Shown here: in pieces, positions 45,101 to 57,019 of the stretch
Position numbering within the stretch: position 1 is the stretch's first letter
How the letters are laid out: every line of letters begins with the position of its first letter
Origin: Jacaranda mimosifolia
Taxonomy: Eukaryota; Streptophyta; Magnoliopsida; Lamiales; Bignoniaceae
Direction of reading: 5' to 3'
Assembly (NCBI GenBank): GCA_018894105.1
Contig: CM032126.1
Span: 7,715,001 to 7,779,000 of the forward strand
Length of the DNA stretch: 64,000 bases
The notes under the pieces: generated by a model
What the model saw: only the letters and a program-made list of their open reading frames with translations
Told to the model about the DNA's origin: nothing
The model's database searches: none
Made by a program: the position numbers and the translations under genes

Positions 45101-48100
45101 GTATAAAGTAGTTGATAATGCTTGTATTACCTTTCTCTCACGTGAACTATAGCTGGAAATTCTAGTTCTTAGCTTGGCTTGTGAATCAAATAAGTTGAGA
45201 ATCAAATTTCGAACTTGTTCATAAACAACTCAATTGATATAAGATCATATCCTACCAATTCTTCCTTTTTTTTCTTCAGCTGGAATATGGCTGAAATTTC
45301 TTATTTGGCCTTACCCATACACATCAGCTTAAATTAGTCTAATAGTATGGAGGTGTGTGACTTATCAAATTTTCATGATTGGCGATGTCAACTGCATGCA
45401 GGTTGCAACAAGTTTTTATTCTCCAACCATGAACGTAGCACATGGGAATTTCCTACCTTTGCTTAAGAGACTTGATGACTGCATATCGTAAGTGGCATTA
45501 TTTAAATACAGCAGTTCTTAATTAATTTTACTGCCAAGGTGTCAATATACTTATTTCTGCTTGTGTATCATATGCAGTTAAAATTTGCAAATTCAGTAAC
45601 TTATATATTAAATTGTGCTTTTAAGGGATGTATGTACTCATCTCATGATTCTGAAATATGTTAGTTCATGAATAAACTGAAGGCTGCTGGCTTGCCATGG
45701 GAACTGCCAGTATATTGTTCAAATTTAATATTGATCCAAAACTACTTTTCCTTTTTTCTTCTAAATCTTTTTGCTACTATGTAGGTATGTCGAGAGTAAC
45801 CCGCAGTATGCTGAGTGCAATGTTTACTTGGTCAAGTTCCGACAACTTCAGGTATGTATGCGAACCAGTAGCAGTACTAACAAGGCAGCTTTGTGGACTG
45901 GCAGTTTTTACTTCTTGACTAGTAGATATGGCTTCTTGACTCTAAAATATATGACTGTTTTCTAAAATGGGCACAGTCTCGAGCTCTAGGAATGATTCGT
46001 TCTCATGTCCTCTCTGTTTTGAAGAACGCTTCCTCTCAGGTAGATCAGCTTAGCTTCTGTTCTGTGCTTTGAATTTTTGTGTTCCTTTATATGAATAATA
46101 GATCTGTCTGTCATACTTGCTTGTTTCACTCTAGGTCCAGGCAGCAATAAGAAGTAGTGCTGGCAACAAAGCATCTGTCTCTGAGGGTGTGGAGGCGTCT
46201 GTAATTTATGTCCGGTTCAAGGCAGCGGCGAATGAGGTACATGTTTTCACTATTCTTCTGCCTGAATGAAAGGCTGCAGGAGTGGAACCAAATAGTATGA
46301 AAAGCTAAAGTTTTATGGTATATGTAATTTTATATTTGTTCAATCAATCATGCCAAAATAATGTGCAAATTGCAGCTTAAGCCAGTATTGGAGGAAATTG
46401 AAAGTAGAAAACCAAGGAAGGAATATGTCCAGATACTCATGGAATGCCACAAACTTTACTGTGAACAGAGACTTTCATTGGTGACTTGATTGCAGCTTTC
46501 CATCTCCATCCCCCCCCCCCCCCCAAAAAAAAAAACAAACAGACATGCACACACAGATAAATTCACCGTCCATTACTTTCAATGAAGTTGTTATATATAT
46601 GCACACATATTGTTCATCCCTGTAGATACTTATTTTTAATTTTTAATTCTATTCTGTTTTATCTTTGGCTCCAGGTGAGGGCCATAGTGCATCAACGGAT
46701 TTCTGAATTTGCCAAGAAAGAAGCCCTGCCGTCATTGACTAGATCTGGTTGTGCATACTTAATGCAGGTAAGAGATAACCTATTTTCCATTGGTTTATAA
46801 CTGTTTGTTAAATTTAGAAAAAGTTGGAGGCATTTGAAACTCAGTGGGATCTTTTTTGACCTCACTGAATTATTTCGGCCTCGCCTCTGCCACAGCCCGA
46901 GGTGCAACAATATCAAACAAACTAGAAAGTATTCTCTCTCTGCACTGTTATATTCGATTGATATGGTTTCTAGAGTATCAGTAACTGAGATGAAGATATT
47001 GGTTAGCCCTTCATTTAAGTGATTAAAGGAATATGAGACCTGAATAATAATTAGGAATAAGTTTGGCCCTATAAAATTCCTTCAAAAGGATGTACCTAGA
47101 ATTACAAAGAAACTTAACACTAAATGAAAAGTTGGTTGTCCCTCTGTAGTAGACAGAGATTGGTTCAAGGACTCCTGCTCAAAGAAACATCTCAGTCCCT
47201 AGTGAAGTTGGTCAGGACCCAATTGTTCTTTATTTTTCATTCCCCTTCTGACTCCGAAGCTGAGAATGTTTTCATCTTTCTTCAGTTTCTCTTCAATAGG
47301 ATTTCATAACATCTAGTTTTATATTTAGACCATGCTTCCTAGGCTTTCATTATCTTTCCCTTCTCCATCAGACCTAGTTTTGATAATAATGATATGTAAA
47401 TGCAGAAAATGCGGTGTTATTTTAACCAATTAAACTTGTAATTAATGCTTAATCACTTGGCATGAAGATGCAGCTCTATATTATCAGGTAGTTACACTTT
47501 TCTGAAAGGTTTCATTTTCTCAATATCTGTAAAATGCAAACATGATCGATTATCTGGATGATTTTGTGCTCATTACCGTTAGTTTATCTGCACCTGCTTT
47601 CTGACAGATTCTTTCAGTGATGATTTTTTGTTGTGATATTGTTAACATATTGGATTCTTCTAACTGTCTTCTAACTATTTTACCTTAAGAGTACTATGAG
47701 GGTCTGTTCAAAGATTATGCATAAACGAATGAAATTGCAGGTGTGTCAGCTTGAGCATCAACTTTTTGATCATTTCTTCCCTTCATCTTCGGAGGATGTT
47801 TCAAGTTTGGCTCCTTTAATAGATCCACTGTAAGTCATTTGAATTTTATTATTATTATCCTTTTTTTTTTTTTCATCATCCGTTTCCCTTCTTCTGTATA
47901 TCTTCTTTTTTCTTGATTTCTTATTCAAATAGATAACAAATGTGGATTGTTGTTTCCTAAAAACACCCATATATATTGATCAATACGGGTTTTTTCTGTT
48001 TGCCGAATGGAGCTGGAACACATTATCCATCCTTGATGCATAATATGTGATCTATGAAACTGGCCATAGTTGGTCCAATGAGCTAAAGCTCATGCCTTTA

Positions 48101-51100
48101 AACCCTTTATTGTTGTAAGAGTCTCAATTGGTCGAAAATACGTTTTTCCATTCTAGCTGCCATGACAGGGAGCAGTCTTCCTTTCATCAAGGATGGAAAC
48201 ATGAGTCAAGATGGAATTTATCTGTAGGAACAATAATCAAATTAGATATAATGTCTTCCAGAAGCCTTCGCTTCTTTCTGTTGTTGCCATTACCTGTTTA
48301 ACAGGAAAATAAATTTTGTTAGAATTGTTGTTGGCCTATATTTGTTATGGATAAGATATATTGTTCCAGTAGGAATTGCTGGCTATAAATATTGGATTTA
48401 TCTATATAACAAGGAATACAATGAATAAACATGCATACCAAGTGAAGATACTGGTCCTATTGAATCCCATTCTCAGTGTAAAGAAGGAAGCTTTGGTCTA
48501 TATTTAATATGCCTTCCCATCCACAGAGTTTATGTGCATTACATATTGAACTGCTTCTTTTTGTAGGGTTGCCTACTCTTGCAACTTTCCTCTTATTAAC
48601 AACTTTTTTATTTTTCCATGTCTGGGAAAGCCAAAGTGGAGATCCTGTCACTATTACATAATAGTATGATCTGCCTCGAAGTGGATTTAAGATGGTTTGT
48701 AAAAAAAATTTGACCATTTTTTTCTATCGGCAGCCATTGCATCAATTTATGTATCATTTTTGAATCAAAATTTGGTTCTGCACTATAATTCAATAATTTA
48801 TTTTCTAGCACGGAAGTGATGGGGTGAGTTCATATAAGCTTTATAAGTTCTTCCATACATCACGCCGCACTAGCTCCTTAGATTCTCTTTCACATAGAAC
48901 ATCCAACTCAATTTCTTCATTCAACATATGGCAGGTGTACTTACTTGTACGATACATTACGTCCAAAACTTATTCATGAAGCAAACCTTGATATTCTTTG
49001 CGAACTTGTTGATATTCTTAAAGTTGAAGTCCTAGCAGAACAAGTAAGTAGACGAGGTGAGTCTCTAGCAGGATTACGCCCAACATTGGAGAGGGTATTG
49101 GCAGATGTTCACGAGCGTTTAACTTTTCGTGCTAGAACTCATATCCGAGATGAGGTAACTTCTGCACCCTGAGTTAGTTATTAGCCCTTAAAGTACATTT
49201 TATTGGCATGATTTCTACAATTTTTTATTAAATGTTTGGTGTTATAAATAGCATTATTATGTACTTTTTATTTACTTAGAATTGGGCTGGGGATGAAGGA
49301 AAAGGAGGGAAATGGAGAGAATGAAGGTGTAATGGGGCTCAAGTAATTTATGATAAATTCCAATGCAGAAAAAATCTGAGAAATTCAGGTGAATGCTATC
49401 CAGTTTCAGATCCTTAATTCTGCTTTTGACAGATGATAGCTAGCTGATATCTATATGCTGGTTGAGACATTTAATTTCTAGTGAACTTTGTGTCATTAAA
49501 TTTTGGGGGGTCCTTTTTCCTTGGTTACATGAGCATGAGTTTCCTAGCCCTAAGAATCTTGCTAGTGAGCAAACTCTCTTTGAAGAGCTCATTGAGCGCA
49601 AAAGAAAGCTTTCTCAGGGTTTCTGTTTGATTTTTATTTATTTAAATTCCCAATAGATAGACTGATCTGTTTAATTTGACTACTGGGGTTTAAGATGTGG
49701 AATGAGGGGTGTGAAGGAAGGGTGTACGGATTGATTTTGTGGATATCCTCTCAATCTCTGCTTGTTAAAGGATGTGATAGTACTGACTGTTGATGAATGA
49801 ACATCTTAATAAATGTGCGTGAGAGAGGGGAGAACTTTAAAGTGAATTTTGTTGATAGGGGTCAAGGATGAAGGATGCAACATAGAGTGCTTTGTTACTA
49901 CAACATGAAAAAGCCTTTTCTGGTTTTAGATTTGGGCCTTTTACTTGCTAAGGGAAATATGGGAAGGAGTAAAAAAATTCCTGAACCAACCGGGACAATA
50001 TGGCACCTAAACTTGCTTGAGATACTTTTGCAAAAAAGTAACATCTGTTTGTTTCTCATTTAGATTGCAAACTATCTTCCTCTGGATGAAGATCTAGACT
50101 ATCCAGCTAAGCTGGAGCAATCAGCCGAGACAATGTCGGAGACATCATCTGTAAGTGTTTTATTATTTTCTGTTGTGTGACTTACAAGGGTTTTCTTATC
50201 CTGTTCGGCAATACTTTCTTTTTGTTTCTTTTGCGTACTTCGGGGCTGCTTTTCATTGGCTTTCCCTACAGTTCAGTTTCCATGTATTCTTTTGGTTTTG
50301 GCCTGCTGGAAGATTAGCTTGACCTGTCTATTTATCTGCCATACTATTTTGACGTGTAAACTTTGTCACCAATGACTGTTGCTTCTCTTTCAGCTCATCT
50401 AGCTTGCTTATTTTCCCCCCTCTTTTATATTATTTATTTGGGATACAAATCCAATTAATATTTTTCTCACATCTGATTGCAGAGTACTCAGAGCCCGGAT
50501 GTTTCCAGAACTTGGTATCCTCCACTTGAGAAGACTATATCCTGTTTATCCAAACTATACCGTTGTCTAGAACCAGCAGTTTTTACTGGTTTGGCTCAGG
50601 TATTAGTACTTGCCTATCTTTCTTCTTGTTATGTGATGAAAGTTCAGTTTATTCACTAACTTCATTTTCTCTAATCAGGAAGCAGTTGAAGTTTGCTCGT
50701 TATCCATTCAGGTGAGTTCTTTAAGTTTTTGTGCTTATGGGATATTGAGAAGGGGAGGGAGAAGACACCGCATTTAGAATTTTCAAAAAGCTAAAGTAAT
50801 GTTAATTTGTTTGGCAGAAAGCTAGCAAGTTAATTTCAAAACGATCATCTACAATGGATGGGCAACTATTCCTCATAAAGTTTCTTCTTATCCTTAGAGA
50901 GCAGGTAATGTTTTCATCTTTAATATACGACGATGGCAATCATTGTTTCTTTTAATTACTTACTCCAGTAGCTTATTTGCAGATTGCACCATTTGATATC
51001 GAATTCTCAGTTACACACAAGGAGCTTGACTTCTCTCATTTGCTGGTAGTGATTTTCTACTGATGCTAACGTCTGTTCTTCTTGAGTTTCAAATTTTAAT

Positions 51101-53957
51101 GTTTTATTATTTGAAAAGCACATGATAGAAGCAGATCCACGTTGAGATTATCTTTTGGGTTCTGTTTTCATGTATTGAGTTGCTTTTTAGATGGATAATG
51201 TATTTGTCTCTGTTCATGCTCACCATCTATGAATTTTTTTCTCATGATTGGATTCACTCTTCAGGTTAGATCAATCAATGGTTTATTCTTTCTTAAACAA
51301 TTGCCTTTTACTTCCATGAAAAAGTTAAAAAGTCATGAGTTCTCATTATCTGTGTGCCACAATTTGTGAACCTAATGGGCAGCACTCCCATTTAGTTTAG
51401 CATATGAAAATGAAATATCATAAATTTTAATTTTGAATCATCATCAGGCTTATATACAGGTTTCACTATTGGAGTACCTTATTTCTCTTGTATATAGAGA
51501 AGTTGGAAAACTTCACACATCTGTATGGTTAGGTCACCAGTGGCTACATAAGTCTATTGAATAATTGATTGACTGGTGGCAATAAACACTCTTCAAGTGT
51601 AATGAAAATTTATGGCAATCATTTTTGATCTTTGAAGATGAATAAAATAGGCCATGAGATTATTAAGATTGTTTCACTGTCATAAATGTTGTTTACAAAT
51701 GATTATTTAGACATTGTCTGGAGTCTAGGGATACCACAACCATTGTTCAAAAGATGTTGACATTGTTGTCCTATACGATAGACATATTATCAACAGTTGC
51801 AACTATGCATTGGAATAATCAATACTATATTATTTTGAGATCACAGAGATACCTTAATTGTGTATTTTCTTGGTGATAACAATCACCTATGTCAATTACA
51901 TTTTTCAGGAGCATTTGAGACGGATTCTTAGAGGTCAGGCCTCACTATTTGATTGGTCAAGGTCCAGTTCCTTGGCTAGAACTCTCTCTCCACGAGTTTT
52001 GGAAAGTCAGATAGATGCCAAGAAGGTACTTACTGCCTCTCATTTTTTGTAGGGACTTGGGATTCTGTATTCTTATTTGCCACCCAACCTTTTAAATCAT
52101 GTAGCAGTTTTTTCATAATGAGTTGTCTGTCTGGATTGGGAGATTAAGTTAGGTGTGTCGTGTTTAGAGTTGAATATATCTGTACTGTTGCATCCTCACC
52201 ACCACATGCTTCCTGTATGATTTTTCTAGATAATAGAATTAAATTTTTTGTGGCCGTATATCTTTGATGGGGTGTGCTAAACATCTTTTGACCAATCTCA
52301 AAAGGAGAGGTGATTATGACAATCAGTTCATGCCATAAGCAAGTTTTTAGGTAGCTAGCTGAATTTATACATGAGAAAGTGGGACCTCTTCAAGTGTCAT
52401 CACGAGTTTTGTACCATAATATCAACAAATTTCACTTTTCTGTAGGCTTTTAAGCTTTGCAGTATGTTGTTTTGACATTTTTCTCTCTTCTAAGTCAAGC
52501 AAGTAGCTTTTTTTATCAGATATGTTAAATTCTATTTTGTCAATGGTCATACACGGTTGATACCCCCTCACATGCAGGAATTGGAGAAAAGCCTCAAAGC
52601 CACTTGTGAGGAGTTTATAATGTCAGTGACTAAGCTGGTTGTGGATCCCATGTTGTCTTTCGTCACCAAGGTCTGTTATGTTTTATTTCTAGATAAACTC
52701 AGTGAACAACTTACATATATGTGTTAAACTGTTATGTAGTAACACAGATTTGTACCTGTGTGGCTAAAAGGCATGTATTCTACTAGAAAGGAATGAATCA
52801 AATGAATAAATACTACGACAGAAAAGGAATGCCTCAAACTTGAAGTTTAGGATGCAGCTGTTCAAGAGCCTAATATGGCATAGCAGGGATTCTTGAGTTG
52901 ATTGCACATTAGGAAAAGGACTGTTTTGGGATTGAGGGATGAAAGTGCATGATCTGTGAGATAATATTTGTAGACTTTCATATATGTGACTTTTATTGTA
53001 AATTACAACTATTTTGCTGTCAAAATTTCTGTGGATGCTTGGGCATAATCTTTTTGACCAAAAATCATTCATCTGTGAAGGTCACTGCAGTAAAAGTTGC
53101 ATTATCCTCGGGCAGTCAAAATCAGAAGATGGATTCTGCCATTACTAAGCCACTCAAGGATCACGCTTTTGCAACTCCTGAAAAAGTTGCTGAACTTGTC
53201 CAGAAGGTATATATTTTTACCTTTCTTATTATTATTGTTATTATTTTAATTTTTTGGTTTCTTTATTTAAAGCCCAGTTAACACTTAGTCACTTACTTCC
53301 AAGATAGTCAAACGCTTTATATCTTCTGCTCTTTTACCATTGTTCACAATGTAAACAATCAGTTGGACTCAACATTAATAAATATCCTGCACTCTCATGG
53401 CTGTTTTAATTGCTCACAATTCTTAGACCTAATGTTGCACACGATTGATCATATGACAGGTGGGCTCTGCTATTCAACAAGAGCTGCCAAGAGTAATGGG
53501 TAAAATGAAGCTATATCTCCAGAACCCTGCAACTCGTGCTATACTTTTCAAACCTATTAAGTATGATATTCCTTTCACGCAATGACATGTTTTCATAATC
53601 TTCAATACATTAATTCTGAATGCTTAGTCTGTCTAGCAAGCTTAACAGGAATAAACCGTGACACCCTTTGTCAGTAAAACCCCATGTTGTATACCTTTTC
53701 AATGTTTGACTCAAATCATAGTGTTACCCAAAAGAAACAGTTCATTCCAGTAAAGATTACATAGCATTTGTCCAGAGTACAAATTGATTTTTATGTTGAC
53801 GAAAATTGTTTGACCTCTAATTTGCAGGACCAACATTGTTGAAGCACATATTCAAGTACAATCTCTGCTTAAATCAGAGTATTCTCCTGAAGACATAAAG
53901 GTCGTTAACATGGCTCCGATACAAGATTTGCAGGCTCAACTTGATAGCCTCATGTAA
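39111..53957 (+). CDS. COG3: Conserved oligomeric Golgi complex subunit 3, 25 exons
   Basis: COG3 belongs to lobe A of the COG tethering complex, which guides retrograde vesicle traffic within the Golgi. Exons: 39111-39209, 39671-39754, 39859-39966, 40868-40912, 40999-41073, 41190-41285, 41617-41694, 45402-45487, 45785-45851, 45977-46039, 46135-46236, 46376-46480, 46675-46767, 47741-47829, 48935-49154, 50064-50150, 50483-50599, 50679-50711, 50818-50904, 50983-51045, 51909-52025, 52578-52670, 53081-53206, 53460-53560, 53828-53957. They join in frame to 787 residues, the usual plant length. Recognised blocks include [21 protein letters not shown], the coiled-coil [27 protein letters not shown] and TYLYDTLRP. 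Intron 5 needs a GC donor (41074). Intron 7 is 3.7 kb and probably holds an insertion. The gene looks intact. Confidence 0.96.
42755..45260. other. Probable repeat insertion inside COG3 intron 7, unidentified
   Basis: Intron 7 (41695-45401) is far longer than its neighbours. From about 42755 the style changes. The minus strand there reads TTTCCGCTGCGCTTGG, a phrase I associate with the 3' ends of plant LTRs, and then long stretches of mixed composition follow without an open frame longer than about 60 codons. I could not find a partner LTR, a target duplication or retrotransposon proteins, so this may be a solo or truncated LTR-type repeat or ordinary intron. Confidence 0.3.
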
Positions 53958-54713
53958 CACAGTTCCAAGGTCTTGCTCTCCAATATCATTCTTAGCAGAT
54001 GCAGGGAGATACATGATGCTTCTATTCTGCTTTCATACAGAAAATCTAAAGGAAAATATATATGTTCACATCCATAATAATTTTTGTAGTTAAATTCTTT
54101 GCGGCACCAGGAGGATTGCTTTTCTAAGATGACAAATTGGTCTGGAATTATTTGCTATCACTGCGACTGTATAGTGGGATGGGTTTGTTGTAAGAGTTGG
54201 TTCGCTGGGAAGTCTGTGCAGCAGTGTATGGTTTCAGGGAAATAGTTCTTATACTGAGTTGAATGATTGAGTTAATCTAAGATTTATGAGCATATAAATT
54301 CATCAACATATCTTATACAACGTTAGAATTTATAAGGTGATGTTTGACGAAATCTTTAAAGAAATGAATTTCAAAATTCTCAAGATCTTAGAATTTTATA
54401 AATTTTTAAAAAATAATAAGTAAAAGGAGCATTTAATTTAACTTTAAAATTTCAATAATTTCTTAATTTTAAATTATACTATATGATGTCATTACTAATA
54501 TTGCATATGCCTCAAGATTATATTTTGTTTTAACATTTTAAAATTTTATTTTTCAAATAAATTTTAGCACTTAATAAATTCTGAAAAGAAAAATTTATAA
54601 TTTTTTGTAAAATAAGTCTAGTCATTGTCCACTCATAATTTGTATGGACATAGCGTAGTAGGGGTGGCAATCAAACAATCAGTGGGTGGATTATACATTG
54701 CTGTTACATTGCA

Positions 54714-54935
54714 TAGCTAAATTCATACGTGCCATAAATTATTAGAAAGTAAAGTGAAGACTGATGCTTTATCAGAAAATAAAGTGAAAACTGAAAAAAG
54801 CATTCTTGTTCCATTTTATAGCTAAATTCATATATACCATAATTTATCAGAAAATAAGATGAAATCTGAAAAAGCATCTCTGTTCCATTTTATAGCTAAA
54901 TTCATATATACCTTAAATTATTGGAAAATAAGGTG
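54714..54935. repeat. Three imperfect tandem units between COG3 and the RBR gene
   Basis: The anchor TAGCTAAATTCATA recurs at 54714 (with one change), 54819 and 54893. Each is followed by a TTATCAGAAAATAA-like block and, in the first two, by GTGAAAACTGAAAAA-like and TGTTCCATTTTA text. The spacing is 105 and then 74 bases. It lies between the 3' ends of the two convergent genes. Confidence 0.7.
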
Positions 54936-55168
54936 AAAGGAAAAGAAAAAGTTATCAACAAGGAGCCTAAAGTCTTCATTCTAGCATTATGCCTGCTCCT
55001 AGGTTCTTCACTTGCTTGCAAACCAGCAGTCCAGAAGGAATCAGAGTACAACCACATCCGATGCTCCCTAAAGAAAATAGTCATGTTATATTTGATATAA
55101 ATTTGATATAAATGCCTAGTCGAGGTAGTCATGGCTACACCACCTCCCATCCGGCAACTGTACATGAT

Positions 55169-56723
55169 TCAGCGCTTGCAATTAGCACAGTAGTGCTCTT
55201 TCAGCGGAGCTCCACAGTTGTAACAAAAACAATATCCACACCTAAAAACATCATAATAATGATTACATAACATCTAAGCACGTAAGACAGAAATCTCTTC
55301 AATTGTAAATTATCATATTTGTATGCATTGCATTGCAGATATCAATATCAACGTAACCTGGCAATTGGGCCGTTACAATTATGGGTTAGATGTTTACTTC
55401 TTCAAGCAACTGCATCGGGGAAATCTCTTCTTTTTTCCAGAGAATTTTTTTTTTTTTTTTTTTTGGTGGGGGGGGGGGGGGTATGACAAACAAATAAAGT
55501 AAGTTATAAAACATTGGATTTATGCTCAATATTGACTCATTTCATTTTAAAAATTTTAAAACTCTAATTTCCATTCTCGTTGAGTTAACCAATAGGTGAT
55601 GGAGTTTGAAAAGAGAAGGGATGGACAATGTCTTCATTAAGTGAAAGATGGTCATTTCTCAGTTTGACCTTCTATTCCATTTCATTTTTATTCTAATGAG
55701 TATCTGATCTCCAATTAATTATGTTTATAAGAAGAAAAAAAATGTAATTCCCATGCACCACAAACAAAGATTGTTCAATTTCAACAAACAGATGTAAAAA
55801 TAAACTCTCAATTCAAACAACTCCAAAAACACTAACAACCAGCCAAATAAACCAGTAAAAAACTGAGAAAGAATTGAAGAAATAACCAACCTGCATCTCA
55901 TGAACAAGCAGCCCTGAGACCTCTCAACATAGAATTTACACTTGGGACACCTCATCCACTTCATACTCTTCGCAAGATTCATCAGCATTATATCCTCATT
56001 ACTCCTCTCATCCTCCTTCAACCTCTGAAACTCCGCGCAACCAATATCCGAATGCCAAGGAACTCTGCACTGCACACAGAAAAGCCTGTTACAATCTGGG
56101 CATTCAGATTCCATTATAGCCTCCTTCCACCCACTCCTATCATCAATCAACAAAGCCGAGCAATCCTTAAATGGGCAATAAAATCTTTCCGCCGCCAGAA
56201 TTACAGATTCACACAGAGCGTCGCCCCACCTGTCGAAAACTTGCTTAGGAAGGATAGAACGGCAATGATAAGGCTCCAAAAACCCATTACAATCCGGAAC
56301 AGGGCAGTTAATATTAGTGATATTCTCTTGCAATTTGGAGGCAACGTAATTCCCCATGCAATCGGAGCAATAAGAATGATTGCACCCCAAAACGCGAAAC
56401 AAGTTCTTAGTGGGCTTCTCATCAGCGCAAATTTCGCATATGAAGGTTGATGGGATGCTCGATTGGGTTTCCTTGGCTGATTTAGTGTTGGACGACTCGC
56501 CTTTGAAATACGTTTTCCGGGATTTCGAGAATGAAGAAATCACTTTGATTTCGTCATCGAAATACAAGACCCTTTTGGCTCTATAATCTTCAACTGGGAT
56601 GGCGTCGGATTTGCTGGTGCCTTTCTTGACGGGAGCAGGCGTAGAATAAATCACGGAGATTTCATCGTCATCGTCAGTTGCACTATCTGGAATATTCACT
56701 ATTTCAAACACCCTTGCGGCCAT
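55169..56723 (-). CDS. RBR-type (RING1-IBR-RING2) E3 ubiquitin ligase, 2 exons
   Basis: RBR ligases take ubiquitin from an E2 onto a RING2 cysteine and pass it to a target. Exon 1 is 56723-55891 and exon 2 is 55241-55169, joined across a GT-AG intron of 649 bases in frame, giving 301 residues. RING1 spans about 96-145 (CEICADEK, then CNHSYCSDCM and CPVPDC). The IBR lies at about 165-229 (FYCPFKDCSALL, then ECPDCNRLFCVQC). RING2 starts at 259 (CPKCKFYVERSQGC, with Cys272 at the catalytic position) and ends in exon 2 with CGYCFCYNCG and HYCANC. A 95-residue acidic, serine-rich N-terminus precedes RING1. It resembles the short plant RNF144-like group; the exact member and targets are unknown. 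It is convergent with COG3. Confidence 0.92.
55450..55482. repeat. Homopolymer tracts in the RBR gene intron
   Basis: A run of T residues is followed, after GG(T), by a run of G residues (an A run preceded by a C run on the gene strand). It lies inside the intron and may also be prone to assembly error. Confidence 0.7.
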
Positions 56724-56796
56724 TGAGATCTCTCTTGATCAGTTCACTGTTCTTGTTTCTAGTTGACGACTGAGGAGGCTGAAATTTTATATGGGC

Positions 56797-56880
56797 TTTG
56801 ATTTGAAGAGGCCATTTTTATTAATCTTCGGAGAGGATTTTGATTTGAAGAGGCTATTTTTATTAATCTTCGGAGAGGAT
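56797..56880. repeat. 42-base tandem duplication upstream of the RBR gene
   Basis: Units 56797-56838 and 56839-56880 differ at one base (C or T after GAAGAGG). They lie 74-157 bases before the RBR start codon, in its likely promoter or 5' leader. The near identity suggests a recent duplication. Confidence 0.9.
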
Positions 56881-57019
56881 TTTTGGGGATACAGCTTTCA
56901 AACAGAGTTCTTCAGCTGTGTCGTTCTATATCTTCGTTATCTTTTTTTTTTTTTTTTTTTAAATGAAAAAGAAAAGGTGCAAGTTCTTATTTGGAGAGTA
57001 TATTTGATTTGAATATAAT

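Noticed and set aside
46510..46535. C-run followed by A-run in COG3 intron 12
   Set aside because: A simple homopolymer junction in an intron; no structural or regulatory role can be supported and it may be error-prone.
54902..55165. Minus-strand frame of 87 codons downstream of the RBR stop codon
   Set aside because: It lies in the likely 3' untranslated region, partly overlaps the tandem repeat, and resembles no known protein.
56052..56586. Plus-strand frames of 68-132 codons inside the RBR gene
   Set aside because: They are antisense to a clear RING1-IBR coding exon and have no family resemblance.
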